A stretch of DNA of 64,000 nucleotides from Chaenocephalus aceratus (lineage: Eukaryota; Chordata; Actinopteri; Perciformes; Channichthyidae): assembly GCA_023974075.1 (NCBI GenBank), contig JAMFTG010000603.1, positions 41,001 to 105,000 on the forward strand. Direction: 5' to 3'. The notes beneath the pieces are model-generated. The model saw nothing but the letters and a program-made list of their open reading frames with translations. It did not search any database and was not told the origin of the DNA. How positions within the stretch are numbered: position 1 is the stretch's first letter; every line of letters starts with the position of its first letter. Shown here in pieces: positions 10,801 to 22,109 of this stretch. The translations under genes and the position numbers were made by a program.

Positions 10801-13800
10801 GACTCTCTGTCCTCAGACCCTCTGTCCTTAGACCCTCTGTCCTTAGACCCTCTGTCCTCAGACCCTCTGTCCTCAGACCCTCTGTCCTTAGACCCTCTGT
10901 CCTCAGACTCTCTGTCCTCAGACCCTCTGTCCTTAGACCCTCTGTCCTCAGACCCTCTGTCCTCAGACCCTCTGTTCTTAGACCCTCTGTCCTCAGACCC
11001 TCTGTCCTCAGACCCTCTGTCCTTAGACCCTCTGTCCTTAGACCCTCTGTCCTTAGACCCTCTGTCCTCAGACCCTCTGTCCTCAGACCCTCTGTCCTTA
11101 GACCCTCTATCCTCAGACCCTCTGTCCTCAGACCCTCTGTCCTCAGACCCTCTGTCCTTAGACCCTCTATCCTCAGACCCTCTGTCCTTAGACTCTCTGT
11201 CCTCAGACCCTCTGTCCTCAGACCCTCTGTCCTTAGACCCTCTGTCCTCAGACCCTGTATCCTTAGACCCTCTGTCCTTAGACCTTCTGTCCTCAGACCC
11301 TGTATTTTTAGACCCTCTATCCTTAGACCCTCTATCCTTAGACCCCACTGTGATGAAAACAAACCATAAAACAGCAGGTTTACTGTCGCTTTCAGAAAAC
11401 ACAACCCAACACAGAAACTGTTTGTTTACCACTTCACTGTGAGAATGCATTCATACCTCTTTTTAACCGCCTCCTCTTCCTGTGTCCCTTCCTGTTTTGG
11501 CAGGAGCATTGGGAGAGCCTGGAGGCGCAGAAAGAGGAGCTGAGCGACCACATCGATCATCTTCTCCTGGAGAACCGAGGCCTGCAGCAGCAGAAAGTGG
11601 CTCTGGGCCTCGAGGTGGCGACGTACAGGTACACAACACTGCTTTAGACACCAAGGAACTCTGACCCTACCGTAGCATTGTCAAGATATGAGCGGTCAAA
11701 TATCAAGAATAGAGACCGAGACCAACCAAACAGTGTTTCAGCTGCAGGGTTCAACAAGGACAGTGCCGGGCTTTGGAGTAGTGGCCAAACTGAGGTACTA
11801 CATCTTTAAGGGTTTGTCAGGTGATTGCCCCGGTCCAAAAAAAACTCTTCCGAATATAGACCAACATCAAATAAATTCCCTTTTACTTTAATTTAAGTAA
11901 CTTCCCAAATCCTGAGTTATCCAAGAGCTGAGACCAAGCGGCTGTGAGGCGGGTTCAAGGAATCACTACAGTGTTCGTGCTGTTTGCTGCATGGATGCAG
12001 AAGATCACGGTTCAGGGTTCTTTATTGTCAAACTAACATAGCTACAGAGTCATTATGTCGTTGAACATCTTAGGTCACAGGCTTCTCCCACAATGCAACA
12101 CAATAATAAAGTATATTATATTAAAAGTAATACAAAAGAAAAGTCAAGTCAAAGAACGAGATCGCGGATACAAGCGGCCGAGATGGGTTTTCTCCGCCGG
12201 GTGGCTGGTGTCTCCCTTAGGGATAAGGTGAGAAGTTCGGTCATCCGGGAGGGACTCGGAGTTGAGCCGCTCCTCCTTCGCGTCGAAAGGAGCCAGTTGA
12301 GGTGGTTCGGGCACCTAGTTAGGATGCCACCTGGGCGCCTCCCTAGGGAGGTGTTCCAGGCACGTCCAGCTGGGAAGAGACCAAGGGGTAGACCTAGGAC
12401 CAGGTGGAGGGATTATATCTCTTCGCTGGCCTGGGAGCGCCTTGGGACCCCCCAGTCAGAGCTGGTTGATGAGGGGAAAGGAAGTTTGGGGCTCTCTGCT
12501 GGAACTGATACCCCCGCGACCCGACCACGGATAAGCGGGAGAAGATGGATGGATGGACAAAAGAAAAATAGTTCTAAAAAAAGTGCGAAAAAAAAGTGGA
12601 ATAGTGCAATACGAGTCTATATACAAGTTATTGGAATGATATATTAGATCATAGATAAATAATGATTAAGTAGCAGATGCATGTTGTGACATTGTTTCAG
12701 CAGTTCTGGTAAATGTTAAACTCGGAGGCCGAACTGTGTGCTTCATTGAGTCACAGGAACAAACTGGGCCCTTCCAGCATCTATGGGAGAGAGACTGAGA
12801 GGTGGGTTCATTACAGGCTCTGACTTTTCCAAGACACAATCTAATTCCCTGAGGAAAGCCGTCACCAGGCCTTCCCTCGTGTACATTCACAATCACAGCT
12901 GATCCATACCTGATAGTCGATACAGAGAAAAAAGGCATCACCCCTAAAAGGTACGCGGTGGAATGTGCAAAGATGGGACCTATTTGGTTTAGCTTAGGCA
13001 ATAAACGTTATATTGATAAATGATGGGGTTGGGATTTCTACAAGTGTCTTCTTTCTTTCTGAGCAAAATAAATGTACATTTTTAAAACGTGCTTGCTTAA
13101 CTTCACTGTTTTGCAAAGTTCTATCGTTAACAGTTTTTCAAAGAGCTAAAAGTGAAAAGTATCTTTCTTTTTATGGTTTATTTCCATTCAGAGGAAAACA
13201 TGTTAAAAGTTAGGAACTGTACACAACTCTCAGCTTTGTGCTCCGTTTTCTTTCCCATCAAAGACATCGTGATCAATGGGCGAGGACTAGCTATTATGAT
13301 ACGACTGTCGTTGCGATCACAGGTTTGAAATGAAAGCGCAGATGAAGAATTGACGGAGATACGTCTCCAGCCTTCGTGCCGCTTTCATGACAAAGGTGTC
13401 TCTCAGGTGGTGTCGCTGTTGGCGGCCCGCTGTGAGCATTAAAGCTTCACTCGGTGGATGGTCTAAAGATATCACATGTTTGATGTCAGACGTGTGGGAG
13501 GGAGGATGCATCTCTTCTAACGTATTTGAGATGTTTGGTGAAAGCCGCCTCCCTCACGTCACGGGAGCTGACTCAGTCCTGATGACAATGACTTGCTCAA
13601 ATGATATCACGCTCACATGGAAACACCCTGCTGCAATTTCATTATCCAATGTGTCGTTCGGAAGAGAACACAGGGCATACTTGTTTAGTCACCAACGCCA
13701 TTAGTCAGTTTTAATGCAAAATGCAAACAAAATGCTGTTTCTAGTTTAAAAAATGGGAGGATATCAAAGTAAACTGAACACTTTTACGTTTTCGGACACT

Positions 13801-14513
13801 TTAGTTGAATAAAAATAATCATTTTGAAGACATGCATTGGGCTTTAGAAGATCTGCATGTACTTTTTGACTATAATCTGACTTTATGTAGCTTAAACAAT
13901 TCCAAAATCTAATAAGCAGACTGATACTTAATGATACATATCTTTAACTGCAGCCCTGTTGGAACATTGTCTCCAAGCTGTCAGGATCCAAACATGTAAA
14001 CAAGACAAAGGGAGTTTCAAATCAACCCCTGTCGTCAGCATCTGAGTATCATTGCTGTGATTTAGAGGATTAGTTTGACCCGCTGTAACGCTGCTGCTCA
14101 GTAACAGGGTAGACAAACATCGATGGGAGACTTTGTCCAATAAAGATCCGTCCACAGCGGGTGCAGCCGCCTGAGCTAAAGGTCACTCGTTGAAACAGCA
14201 GCCTCTGATGTCTTGGGACGGAGTATCCTATACGTGATGGAGCTCTCTAGTGGTGTCTCCTTTCTCCTGTTCCCCCGCTCATCCTCTAAATATTGACCCC
14301 TCGCTCCTCAGTGAGAAGCTACCGATTTATGAGCGATGGGAGTCTGGGAGCAGAGGAGAGCCTGAGGGGGGAGGAAAACCTCGAGGATACATTTCAATGT
14401 GATTCACGGCACATGGAACTGTTGCCGTGCCCAGATGTATCATGTAAATGTATTTTAAAGCTTAAAAAAGGCCACGCATGCAGCTAATTGTGTTATGTGT
14501 TGGAATGGAGGCT

Positions 14514-14599
<86 letters not shown>

Positions 14600-17500
14600 A
14601 TTAATGGTAGAGGTGTGTGTGCTGCAGATGGCTCCTCAATGGCCCTGTCCTCATTACCATAACAACAGTCCGTTCCTGCTGCTCAAGAGTCACCCTGCCC
14701 ACAAATCGCTCCGTGTGCAGCATCAACTCCAATCTACAAACCCTACATGTATCACATGGTGTGTGTAAAAGATGCAAATGTTAAAAAAAAATGTTCTTGA
14801 TGTTCTTGTTGTCTCTACAGAGCTTTGCTGGACGCTGAAAGCCTCAGGGGAGATATCTCTTTGTCAAATCATCCGAGGAACATCTCAGGTAATTAAAGTA
14901 AACATCACTGCATAACAACCTCTTCTTTATCTGCACTCTCATATGTAAGGGTATAACTAAAAGCTCTCAGAGCAGGAGACATGTTGGATACGGTTGGTAA
15001 TCTCATTAGTTTGGTGGGAGCTGAGGTAGGCACTTTGGGTCCTGTAATGCAAGACAGTCCCCGAAGGTTATTGAGCCAAATGGCTCCGCTTTCCGGCAAC
15101 TCAGACATCGGCGAAAGGAAAGGACGATCAATATCTCCCCATTAGTGTCCACCCTTCATATGTTTTAATAATGTGGAAGGTTCTCCACAGTATCTCTGTC
15201 ATGTTGAGATGACTTGGGATGGTTTCCAATACAAGTGAAAGCTGTGTGGAGGAATCAAATATCTATGATACTGTAGATTTAGCAGAAAATGTAAATGCAT
15301 AGAAATGGGTTTGAACCAAAGAGACGTCAATGCAAGTCATTGCTATTACTCAGGTCATTGTGTATTCATGAGCTCTTGTCCTCCACAGATGCAGGTTTCA
15401 GTCCTCGGGGGGTTACAAAGAATCACCAGAGCCAGATGTCCACTCGCCACAAAACCACTTCATCTGTCCGCGGTATAACAGGAAGAAGACCAACAGCAAT
15501 CAATTCAACACCAACATGGAGTAGAAAACATGTTACCGTCACTGAAACTCCAAAGACGTCTACAAAGTCAACATGGGCCACCCCTTATCCCAAAATACTG
15601 CATGATGGAGCCATTGAGAATTTCAGACCACAAGAGGTTCGAGAGAAAGTCACCTACGCCGAGCCTCTATCGCCTCCCAATGAGCAGGAGGCTGAAACAA
15701 CACCAGGGGACAAGGAAGGTGAAGAGAACTGGAACAATGTTGGTGTAAAGCCTCATGAGGAAGGATCAGTCATCGAGCCAGTTGTCAGCTATCGGGTTGA
15801 GTCCGCTCTCAGCAAAGAGCCAGCCTTGAATGAGGAGGTTAGTCAGCATCAGTTCACCGCTCCTAGTCTTACACCGTACCATGTCAAAATGTCCGAAGAG
15901 CACGGTGGCTTCTCAGATGACTCGGAAAGGGATGTGCCTTTTGGAATACCACAGAACCAGAATGCTCCAATTGAAGCGTGGGTAGAGAAAGAGTGGAAAG
16001 GCAAGGAAGGAGAACATGTGCGGGAGGAACGGTCAGATTCTGAAGCCGACGCGGTAATTGAACCAAACTATGATTCAAGGACCGGAAGTCCAAGGTCTGA
16101 ATGTGAGCCTGAAGAAAACGAGTTCAACATCAGAGAGGAAATCACCCGTAAGGAGGATGCAGTCGAGATGAGGCAAGGAATCGGCGGTTCTTTAGAAAGA
16201 ACACATGAGATGGAGGATAGGTTGTACCCTGACGGAGAAGAGATGGACACATGGGATAGTGTTATCGAAAGGAAGGTGAAGACAGAGGATGGCGTAAATA
16301 AGGATGAAGAGAAGCAAAAGCACGCCGAACCAGAGGAAGATATATCAGCAAGAGATCATGAGAAGAGAGAAATGAGGCAGGGTTCTGCCACAGATGTGCA
16401 GCAGGACAACAATGTGTCCTCTGCACTGACGGACACACAAGTGGATGATGACGAAAAGCATGATGTGTTAGACCAAGACGACGAAGAAGAGGACGAAGAG
16501 GAGGATTCTCAAAACATCTCCGTGTCATGGCGGACGGAGGTGGAGAGTGACAGCTACGCTCAGGAAAACACTCTTGCCGACACTCGTCCTCTGATTCGAT
16601 ACAAGAGCGATGAGTGTGACGCTAACACTCACGCCTCACACCCGGAGGAGAGCGAGTGCAGTGAAGGTGAGCAGGAAAAGAAGATCGGAGAGTTGGGATC
16701 GTGGAGCGAAGGCAAGTCCAAGAGATTTGGAACCATGGAAGACCTGTGTGAAGAAGTGGAAGGAGAAGCATTGGACGAGGACTATAATCTGGGATATTCT
16801 CACATTGGAGACCGGGATGTTGAGCAGGCTTCACTGGTGAGTGAAGAAGAAAGGATCGGGAAAGTCAGTGAGGGACATTCGGAGGAAGCACCTGAAGAAC
16901 TGACCAAACCAACGGCACCAACATATGTGGACTACGACGAGGAGTTGGAGACAGACAGACTTGTGGAACAGGAATTGGAAAACCTGGCCACAGACAGCTA
17001 CAGCGCTCACTTTGCTCAGCAGCAGGTCAGTGAGAATGAGGAGAGGCAACATCTGGAAATGCCGGAAGAAGAAGATGCTGGAAAGTCTTTTCGTGCAGAG
17101 ACTGAAGTGAGAGTAAACCGCCAACTTGCATCTCCCACTACCATTATAGATCAAGCCTACGAGAAGTTCAGTGATTGGCCGGTAATGCCTCAAGGTTTTG
17201 ATGATGAGGAGGTTCAGAATACAGATCGTGAGGCTCCAGGGGGAAAAGAGGAAGAGGATGAATACAATGCATCCATGGTGACACATGCGGATGTTACAGA
17301 AGATTACCCTGACTTTACTGACTATATCAGAAGGCCAGACATGGAAGAAGTCAACAACTCAGACGATCCAAAGTCTGTATTAGAGGTTATATCAGATCAG
17401 GAAGTCTTGCAGGATGTGAAAGAGGTTGCACCTGTGATATCATCCAATGAATCCCAAGAAAGTCTAACTGAGGATGTGACAGAATCTCAGGAATTCCCGC

Positions 17501-18051
17501 AAGTTCCAGAAACAGCTGAATGGGAAGTCCTTGAGAACCCAAGTGAGGATTCAAGAGGTCAAAGTGCAACATGTGAGAATGTGACTGAACAAGCTGAAGG
17601 TTATCTGCATGATGACGGAGTTAGGACACATCAAGAGAAGCCTTTCGAGATGTCCCCCGACAGTGTTCCCGATGAAAAAGAAATCTTTGTACCGAAGGAC
17701 TCATCGGATTTATTTAGCTCCGGCGAAAAGAATGACTTCTGGTCGTCCTCCTTGGAGACCGGCGCCACCTATCAACCAGATGATGTCCGTAACGAGGCAG
17801 CGGAGCAAACCAATCAGAATCTAGGGTTTGCTGACAATATGGTTTGGGGGAGTTCGGAAAATGTGGATAACTGGTTCTCCAGGGAGGATAATGACTCGTC
17901 GAAAACCCTGTCCGCGAAGAAAGAGCATGAGCAGATGCATTCGGAGGTGAAGCAGGTGTTGGGTAGACATGTCGTTGAGGGGGAGGGGGTCCATTCTGAC
18001 GAGTCTGACGCAGAGGAGGAATCCTGGTCCTCTGAGGGGGAACCGGTTTAG
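4698..18051 (+). CDS. nes: Nestin, type IV intermediate filament protein (complete, six coding exons)
   Basis: The exons are 4698-4898, 8063-8410, 8808-9071, 11504-11628, 14821-14888 and 15389-18051. They join in frame into about 1,222 codons. Nestin co-assembles with vimentin-type filaments in the cytoplasm of neural and muscle progenitors. The head is about 16 residues, then comes the helix-start motif LNRRLETYLSRVKLLEQEN. The rod ends with the helix-termination motif LEVATYRALLDAESLRG, and an acidic tail of some 900 residues follows. The C-terminus contains EESWSSEGE, matching the ESWSS ending of mammalian nestin. That ending, the very short head and the giant single tail exon favour nestin over synemin. 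The 125-bp and 68-bp exons fit the intron pattern I recall for mammalian nestin and neurofilament genes. The two introns upstream of them lie inside what is one exon in mammals as I remember it. No frame breaks are seen. Confidence 0.93.
4905..5205. mobile_element. Dispersed repeat 'A' (TTTATTGTCA type) directly after the exon 1 donor
   Basis: The repeat starts within about six bases of the nes exon 1 donor. It includes TTTTATTGTCATGTGTGCAT, CAATGAAAATCTGAAG, AACACAATAAAACAG and AGTGCAAG motifs. A second copy, split by a LINE fragment, spans about 12005-12680. The class is unknown to me. It is non-coding. Confidence 0.6.
5607..5825 (+). mobile_element. hAT-like element fragment in nes intron 1
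   Basis: It begins CAGGGGTGGGGAACCTTTTT and matches 1205-1430 in inverted orientation. The sequence to the right, to about 6500, may belong to the same element, but no matching right-hand terminus is recognised. Confidence 0.6.
6773..8060. mobile_element. AAGTAC-family element at the 3' end of nes intron 1, expanded internally
   Basis: The head (TACTTAAGTACATTTTTCTG at about 6785) and the tail (about 7885-8055) match the element that fills intron 2. Between them lie the 37-bp minisatellite and unrelated sequence. The tail runs straight into the splice acceptor of exon 2: the last 60 or so bases before the acceptor nearly equal those before exon 3. The left terminal repeat is missing. Confidence 0.6.
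6853..7630 (+). repeat. 37-bp minisatellite in nes intron 1, about 20 copies
   Basis: The unit contains TACCTGTACTTTCTACTTCT followed by TACATGTTGAACTCAAA. A variant has CACTTTGAACCC in the second half. The motif resembles the body of the surrounding AAGTAC element, so the array probably grew from it. Confidence 0.9.
8063..8410 (+). CDS. nes: nes coding exon 2: rod, coil 1B
   Basis: 116 codons, phase 0 at both ends, acceptor TGCCTGTAG and donor GTGAGA. It is a glutamate-rich coiled coil with AQMWLREKVNQLEHEM near the middle, resembling the equivalent mammalian nestin segment. Both flanking introns appear to be extra relative to mammalian nestin. Confidence 0.92.
8418..8806. mobile_element. 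hAT-like MITE that makes up nes intron 2
   Basis: 389 bases starting CAGAGGTGGGAAGTAA and ending CAATCTCTA. Both ends are AAGTAC-rich, as in other members of the family. It is bordered by GGTGAGAC (8410-8417) and GGTGGGAC (8807-8814), a 7-of-8 match with the size of a hAT target duplication. The intron is 8411-8807, so it is the element plus one copy of the duplication. The terminal inverted repeat is eroded on the right. Confidence 0.65.
8808..9071 (+). CDS. nes: nes coding exon 3: rod, coil 2 region
   Basis: 88 codons, phase 0 at both ends, acceptor TCTCTAG and donor GTGAGA. It begins VGQDFSQRATRAWQ and continues as a heptad coiled coil. A long open frame in another phase over the same bases is a shadow. 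Confidence 0.92.
9072..10267. other. nes: nes intron 3, left part
   Basis: Intronic. A small GC-rich tandem repeat (GGGGCGGGGCAG-type units) lies at about 10069-10112. I recognise no gene or complete mobile element. Confidence 0.5.
10268..10323. mobile_element. Head of a dispersed fish repeat (TTTATTTATACAGCCCAATA)
   Basis: The segment CAATCAATCTTTATTTATAC followed by AGCCCAATATCACAAA is the start of a ubiquitous teleost dispersed repeat. A later part of that repeat family carries the GTCCTTAGACCCTC motif, which here has been amplified into the adjoining array. A related dispersed repeat with only six or so units lies at about 23622-24400. Confidence 0.6.
10324..11344 (+). repeat. 15-bp minisatellite in nes intron 3, about 68 copies
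   Basis: The unit is CCTCTGTCCTTAGAC or CCTCTGTCCTCAGAC, with occasional TTCTTA or CTATCC variants. Because 15 is a multiple of three and the unit lacks stop codons in several frames, it produces four overlapping open frames of about 375-403 codons on both strands. These are artefacts of the repeat. Confidence 0.95.
11504..11628 (+). CDS. nes: nes coding exon 4: end of the rod, 125 bp
   Basis: Exactly 125 bases, acceptor TTTTGGCAG, donor GTACAC after ACGTACAG. It encodes EHWESLEAQKEELSDHIDHL and onward to the conserved LGLEVATYR. The size and the split arginine codon fit the exon conserved in type IV filament genes. Confidence 0.92.
12005..12680. mobile_element. Second copy of repeat 'A', interrupted by a LINE 3' end
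   Basis: The left part (TTCTTTATTGTCAAACTAAC, then CAATGCAACACAATAATAAA) and the right part (AATAGTGCAATACGAGTCTA, then TATACAAGTTATTGGAATGA) correspond to successive parts of 4905-5205. The roughly 400 bases between them are a LINE fragment, so the LINE landed in an older repeat. Confidence 0.6.
12150..12560 (+). mobile_element. Non-LTR retrotransposon 3' end (Rex/RTE-like), truncated
   Basis: The frame from about 12150 reads MGFLRRVAGVSLRDKVRSSV, then RWFGHLVRMPPGR and RPRGRPRTRWRDY. These are the typical last residues of fish LINE reverse-transcriptase ORFs. The copy ends in a GATGGATGGATGGA tail. Only the 3' few hundred bases are present, so it is 5' truncated and inactive. The clade assignment is tentative. 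Confidence 0.75.
14515..14598. repeat. (GT)n microsatellite in nes intron 4
   Basis: A nearly pure GT run interrupted once by GCGC. Cys-Val open frames over it are artefacts. Confidence 0.95.
14821..14888 (+). CDS. nes: nes coding exon 5: rod end and start of the tail, 68 bp
   Basis: Acceptor GTCTCTACAG, donor GTAATT. It completes the arginine of TYR and reads ALLDAESLRGDISLSNHPRN, the tail side of the helix-termination motif. It ends with one base of a split codon, completed in exon 6. Confidence 0.9.
15389..18051 (+). CDS. nes: nes coding exon 6: long acidic tail
   Basis: The acceptor is CCTCCACAG; the exon opens DAGFSPRGVTKNHQ and stays open for about 887 codons to TAG. The first 100 residues are rich in Ser, Thr and Arg. 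The rest is dominated by Glu, Asp and Ser with many EE/DE runs and few hydrophobics, as expected for an extended nestin tail. It ends ESDAEEESWSSEGEPV. The open frame extends upstream to 15295, but those codons are intronic. No obvious internal tandem repeats are seen, unlike the repeated tail of mammalian nestin. Confidence 0.93.
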
Positions 18052-18564
18052 AAAGTAGTCAAAATGTTGAGATAAACCAATTCTAGATCTCTTCCGTGTT
18101 AAGTCTGTATCCTGCCTTTAACGTTGTGCCTTGGTGCTTATGTGCCAATTCTGTCTCTAAAGATACTTGCCACCTTTCCTTCCTGACATATTCGACTAAC
18201 CATGTCTTCTTTTAGCATTATCATTAACACGTGTGTCGTCTCTCGGTGTGCATGCTACGGAGGAAGGTTTTTGCATGAAGGAACGAACAAAGAATGTCCT
18301 TTGAAAGTTGATGCATCTATTGATTGCTGCTTAATCTGATTGTGCGGACGGATGGGAATCAAGGAGACCAGAAGGGGAGGTTTTCTGAGCTGCTATTTCA
18401 CGGTGTTTCAAACCGACATTGAACTGGACAACAACGGACTCGTCGTTGCGTGTTTAACATCACGAATAGCTGGTTGTAAAAGGTTATGGTAACACACATT
18501 GGATAAGCAACATGTTTTTATTTGACTTTTTATTTCCATCTATCAAGTTACATTTATAGTCCAA

Positions 18565-18570
18565 AATAAA
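18565..18570 (+). terminator. nes: nes poly(A) signal
   Basis: A canonical AATAAA lies 514 bases after the stop codon, with a GT-rich stretch within the next 60-90 bases. The interval 18052 to about 18590 is the likely 3' UTR. Confidence 0.65.
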
Positions 18571-18599
18571 CAGTAGATTGATGATGACAGGATCTGAGT

Positions 18600-19345
18600 C
18601 TCTTTCTTTGAACGCTTCACATCTTGTGTACACAAATATACATGTGTTTATTTGTTGACTATTGAACCGTCTGTGTGTCTTCTGGAAAGCTGAGTTTTAA
18701 TCGTTAACAGCTAAACTGATTTTTATTCTATTGCAATCGGTTAGCTTTTCTTTAACAAATAGAAATGTTGGCAACTCAGTGCGTTCAAGACTTTTGATAT
18801 AGATGTGTTGCATACGGACAAAGGTCATACTTTTTACTGCGCTGTACTTTCTAAATTATGTCGGATTTGTGTCCAATTTATATGTCAAACTGATTTATAG
18901 AAAATAGAGACAATTCATACACATCAATGGATGTTAGCATCACCACAAGTTTCTGGATATAAACAAATGCAAAGGCAAGGATACAAGGAAATATATAGAG
19001 GATGAAGTTAACTGTGGTAAATGAATAATAAATTAATATAGACTGGGTGTAAAATGGCCATCCTTTCAAGAGAGAATAAGTAATTTTCTTCGTATCAGGC
19101 GTCAAAAGTCATTATTATTTCAATGAAACGTCCTTGAAAATGTGTTAATGTAGATCCATAAATTACGCGCCACCAGTACATACAATAAAACATGCAATAC
19201 CTTAAATACTGATACAAGGAGTAAGCCTTTTTCAGTCACTGTGGTGGAGAGAAAAATATTCTATTAATTCCAACATAAAAACATAAACTCTAAGAATAGT
19301 TACCTCTTTAACAGAATGTCAAGTACTTCTGCTGCCTTCCAGCAA
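18600..19345. other. Intergenic, nothing recognised
   Basis: AT-rich sequence with no supported exon, RNA gene or identifiable repeat. Confidence 0.4.
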
Positions 19346-19348
19346 CGT

Positions 19349-19548
<200 letters not shown>

Positions 19549-19848
19549 TGAGAGGAAGAACTGGGCAACATCCCAGCTTCACTGACCTCGAAAACAAGCG
19601 CTAACAAAGCGTTGCGAGGCACTCAAAAAGCAAACAGCCATCCCATGAGTCGGCCAAGGAAAGCGTCCGAAAGAGGGAACAATGTGTGACCTCGGCTCCT
19701 CTCCTCCCCCCCTTGTCCTTCATTAGTCAGTTGTCCTAACAATGATGGCCTCCTCGCCGCCAAAGTGAGGCTTCAGAGAGGAAGGAAACGGCAGGGATGG
19801 CATCACGGCAGCTGCCTGGCATCGCTCAACAAACTGGATTATACACAG

Positions 19849-20325
19849 TGGCAGGAAAACTAAATGCATTTACTCAACTGTTGAGAAAGTATTTTAATTC
19901 AGTATTTTCACTCGATGCTACTTCGTACTTCCATTCTGACGAGGAAAATGATACATGCTGACTCCCAATAAAAAGGATTTAGGGAATTTATTAGATTAAC
20001 ATTTTTGCATTAACGAGCAAGATACACTTTTAACAGATTTAACGATTTGAGTAACTTTTTGCAGGTAAAATTATCCAACGTCCTAAACATGTATAACTTT
20101 AGTAACATGACAGTAACATGGTACTTGACAATATGGTAATATCATAAAACAATACAACACATATGGAGGTACATTTTTTGCAGAAAAGCTACTTTTACTT
20201 TTGATACTTAAAGGGTTTAGGGTAACATTTATAATTTTACTTAAGTGGGATTTTAAATGTGGGACTTTACTTTTGTTGGAGTATTGAACATTTATGTATT
20301 GGTAATGTTAGGGATCTGAATAATT
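19849..20325. mobile_element. AAGTAC-family DNA element, third copy
   Basis: It starts CAGTGGCAGGAAAACTAAAT, continues with ATGCATTTACTCAACTGTTG and ends near TTAGGGATCTGAATAATTG. Body motifs such as TTTTACTTAAGTGGGATTTT match the family in nes introns 1 and 2. Terminal repeats are degenerate. Confidence 0.5.
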
Positions 20326-20329
20326 GTTA

Positions 20330-21660
20330 GCATGTATCAAAAACAAAAAATGATCAAGTCAAAACGTGGTATCAATAAATACAAGTTATTTTTTTACCAT
20401 AAATAATCACAGTCTTTTTCTAATTTCATTTTCAGTTAGTTGGCACCATTGCAAACAACATAAAGTTAATTCAACAAGTTTGGCTTTAACTCATAAGGCG
20501 ACATTTACAACAACGCAGAGCATCGAGGCACCCTGCTGTTTTTGAAATATACAACATGTAGTGTAGTTAAGAGTCGGTTTGGCACAGATCTAAAAAACAA
20601 AAAAACATTTGGCACAGATTAGCGGTAACTATTTAATCATCGTATAGGTGGGACGTATCGTTTGATATCCGCTTGAGTCATGTTATTCCTTGGCATGGCG
20701 ACGCAGTGAAACCTCGCTACTGAGGGTCAAACGAGCCGACGGCACGTTCACCGAGAGCCAAGTTTCACTAACAAGAAACCAAGAAACCGGGCATGGATGA
20801 TACTGAAGTGTTGTTGTTGTTGTTTGGTGTGACTTATCGGCACAGTTAGAACATGTTTCTGGCCAAATACAATATGAAACAATTATAGAAGCATGCCGAT
20901 GTATCTGAACACGAGCACCAGTTCGGTTTGGCTTTCAGAAACACAACAACACATTTCTGATCCAATCTGTCTGACTAAACATGTCAAATAAATAGTAAAT
21001 GTAAAATGTTTGTGATCAAATTGTATAACTTTAAAATAGCAAAACAAAGAAATACCAGGGTTGTAGAGGAAGCGGATAACATGTCAGAAATCCATTCAGG
21101 GGTTTTCCCATTAGGCTCAGGCTCGGGGAAGGAGGCTTGGGGAAGGTGAGATGTGGAAAAGTAACCTGGAAGTTGTACTTAAATGCTTATATACAATGTT
21201 ATTATGTTCCAGCGCTGGGTATCATCACAATCCAGAGGGCCAGCCATGACCACTGATCATTGGGAATGGGGGCGTGTACGAGTCCATTAGGAGCTGCCGT
21301 CTTGGTGGAAGCGTGTGTGCTCTGCAAGCCATATGTCATCCTGTCTCCATTGATTTAGCCGGACTGTGAAGCCGGTGTCTCCCATTTCAGATTCCCATTA
21401 TGTCGGAAAAGGCACAAACCCACATATAAGCTGAGAGAGAAAACCACGACTGAGTAACGAGTCTGAAACCCTGCCCAACTAGCAAAGTATCGCATTGCGG
21501 TGTATCTACAGTAGGACCAGACATTAGGATGTGTGCAACGTTTTCTCCAGACGTAACAAGACTTGATGGAAACATAGTATTTGGTCGGACCATGTACGGT
21601 CAAAATGTGCCCTCCTGAATCCCAAGGCACCTGTCAAGAAATGCAGGATGCTCTGAAGAC
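20330..21660. other. Intergenic, nothing recognised
   Basis: No coding exon, RNA gene or clear mobile element. Short open frames at about 21355-21805 lack support. Confidence 0.4.
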
Positions 21661-21667
21661 AATGGGT

Positions 21668-21775
21668 GCATTGCAAATTAATGTATCCTTTATTTAACCA
21701 TGAAAGTCTAATTGAGATTAAAATCTCTTTTTCAAGAGCTGGCCAAGAGGGAAGCACGAACAATACAGGCAGAGG
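21668..21775. repeat. Dispersed repeat tail (TTTATTTAACCATGAAAGTC)
   Basis: TTTATTTAACCATGAAAGTC, followed by TAATTGAGATTAAAATCTCT and TTTCAAGAG, is the conserved 3' segment of a fish retroposon. Only this fragment is recognised. Confidence 0.45.
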
Positions 21776-22109
21776 GAAAAGACAGCTGTAAAACTGAAAC
21801 GGCACATTAACCAGTCAATATGCAAATACAAGAAACTGTTATAAAACATAAAAAACTGGCACAATTTTAAAACGACTTAAATTAGGGGATATACGAGCAA
21901 TCACATCGACCAATGGATTCTTGTCCTCTGTCCTTCAAGAGGGACTTGCAGCATATTCAAAAGCTTTTTACCTAGTTCTGATTTCACTTTAGGAACCAGC
22001 ATCTGGATGATATCTGGAGCGCAGGCCATGTAGACTAAATAAATGCAAATATAAGAGGTGAGATTTATATAAACCCAACCAATGCGAAAGTCTGTGTGCA
22101 GAGTGGGCT

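Larger units (their letters stand above)
11629..14820. other. nes: nes intron 4, possible site of the neural enhancer
   Basis: By exon order this corresponds to the intron that carries the neural-progenitor enhancer in mammals. It holds repeat 'A' split by a LINE fragment (about 12005-12680) and a GT microsatellite. The stretch 13540-13750 looks unlike the surrounding repeats. It contains ACAATG and ATGCAAAA-like words, reminiscent of SOX and POU sites. No element is proven. Confidence 0.4.

Noticed and set aside
10173..11450. Four long open frames (375-403 codons) on both strands
   Set aside because: They are generated by the 15-bp tandem repeat, whose length is a multiple of three and whose unit lacks stops. 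There is no domain, no codon bias and no splice logic.
12093..12647. A 184-codon protein-coding gene
   Set aside because: The readable part is the end of a LINE reverse-transcriptase ORF with a GATG tail, inserted in another repeat. It is truncated.
15884..17572. Several open frames on the - strand and in other + frames inside nes exon 6
   Set aside because: They are shadows of the 887-codon tail frame.
4698..18051. Synemin instead of nestin
   Set aside because: Both are type IV proteins with short heads, but the ESWSS C-terminal ending, the giant acidic tail exon and the neighbouring mef2d favour nestin.
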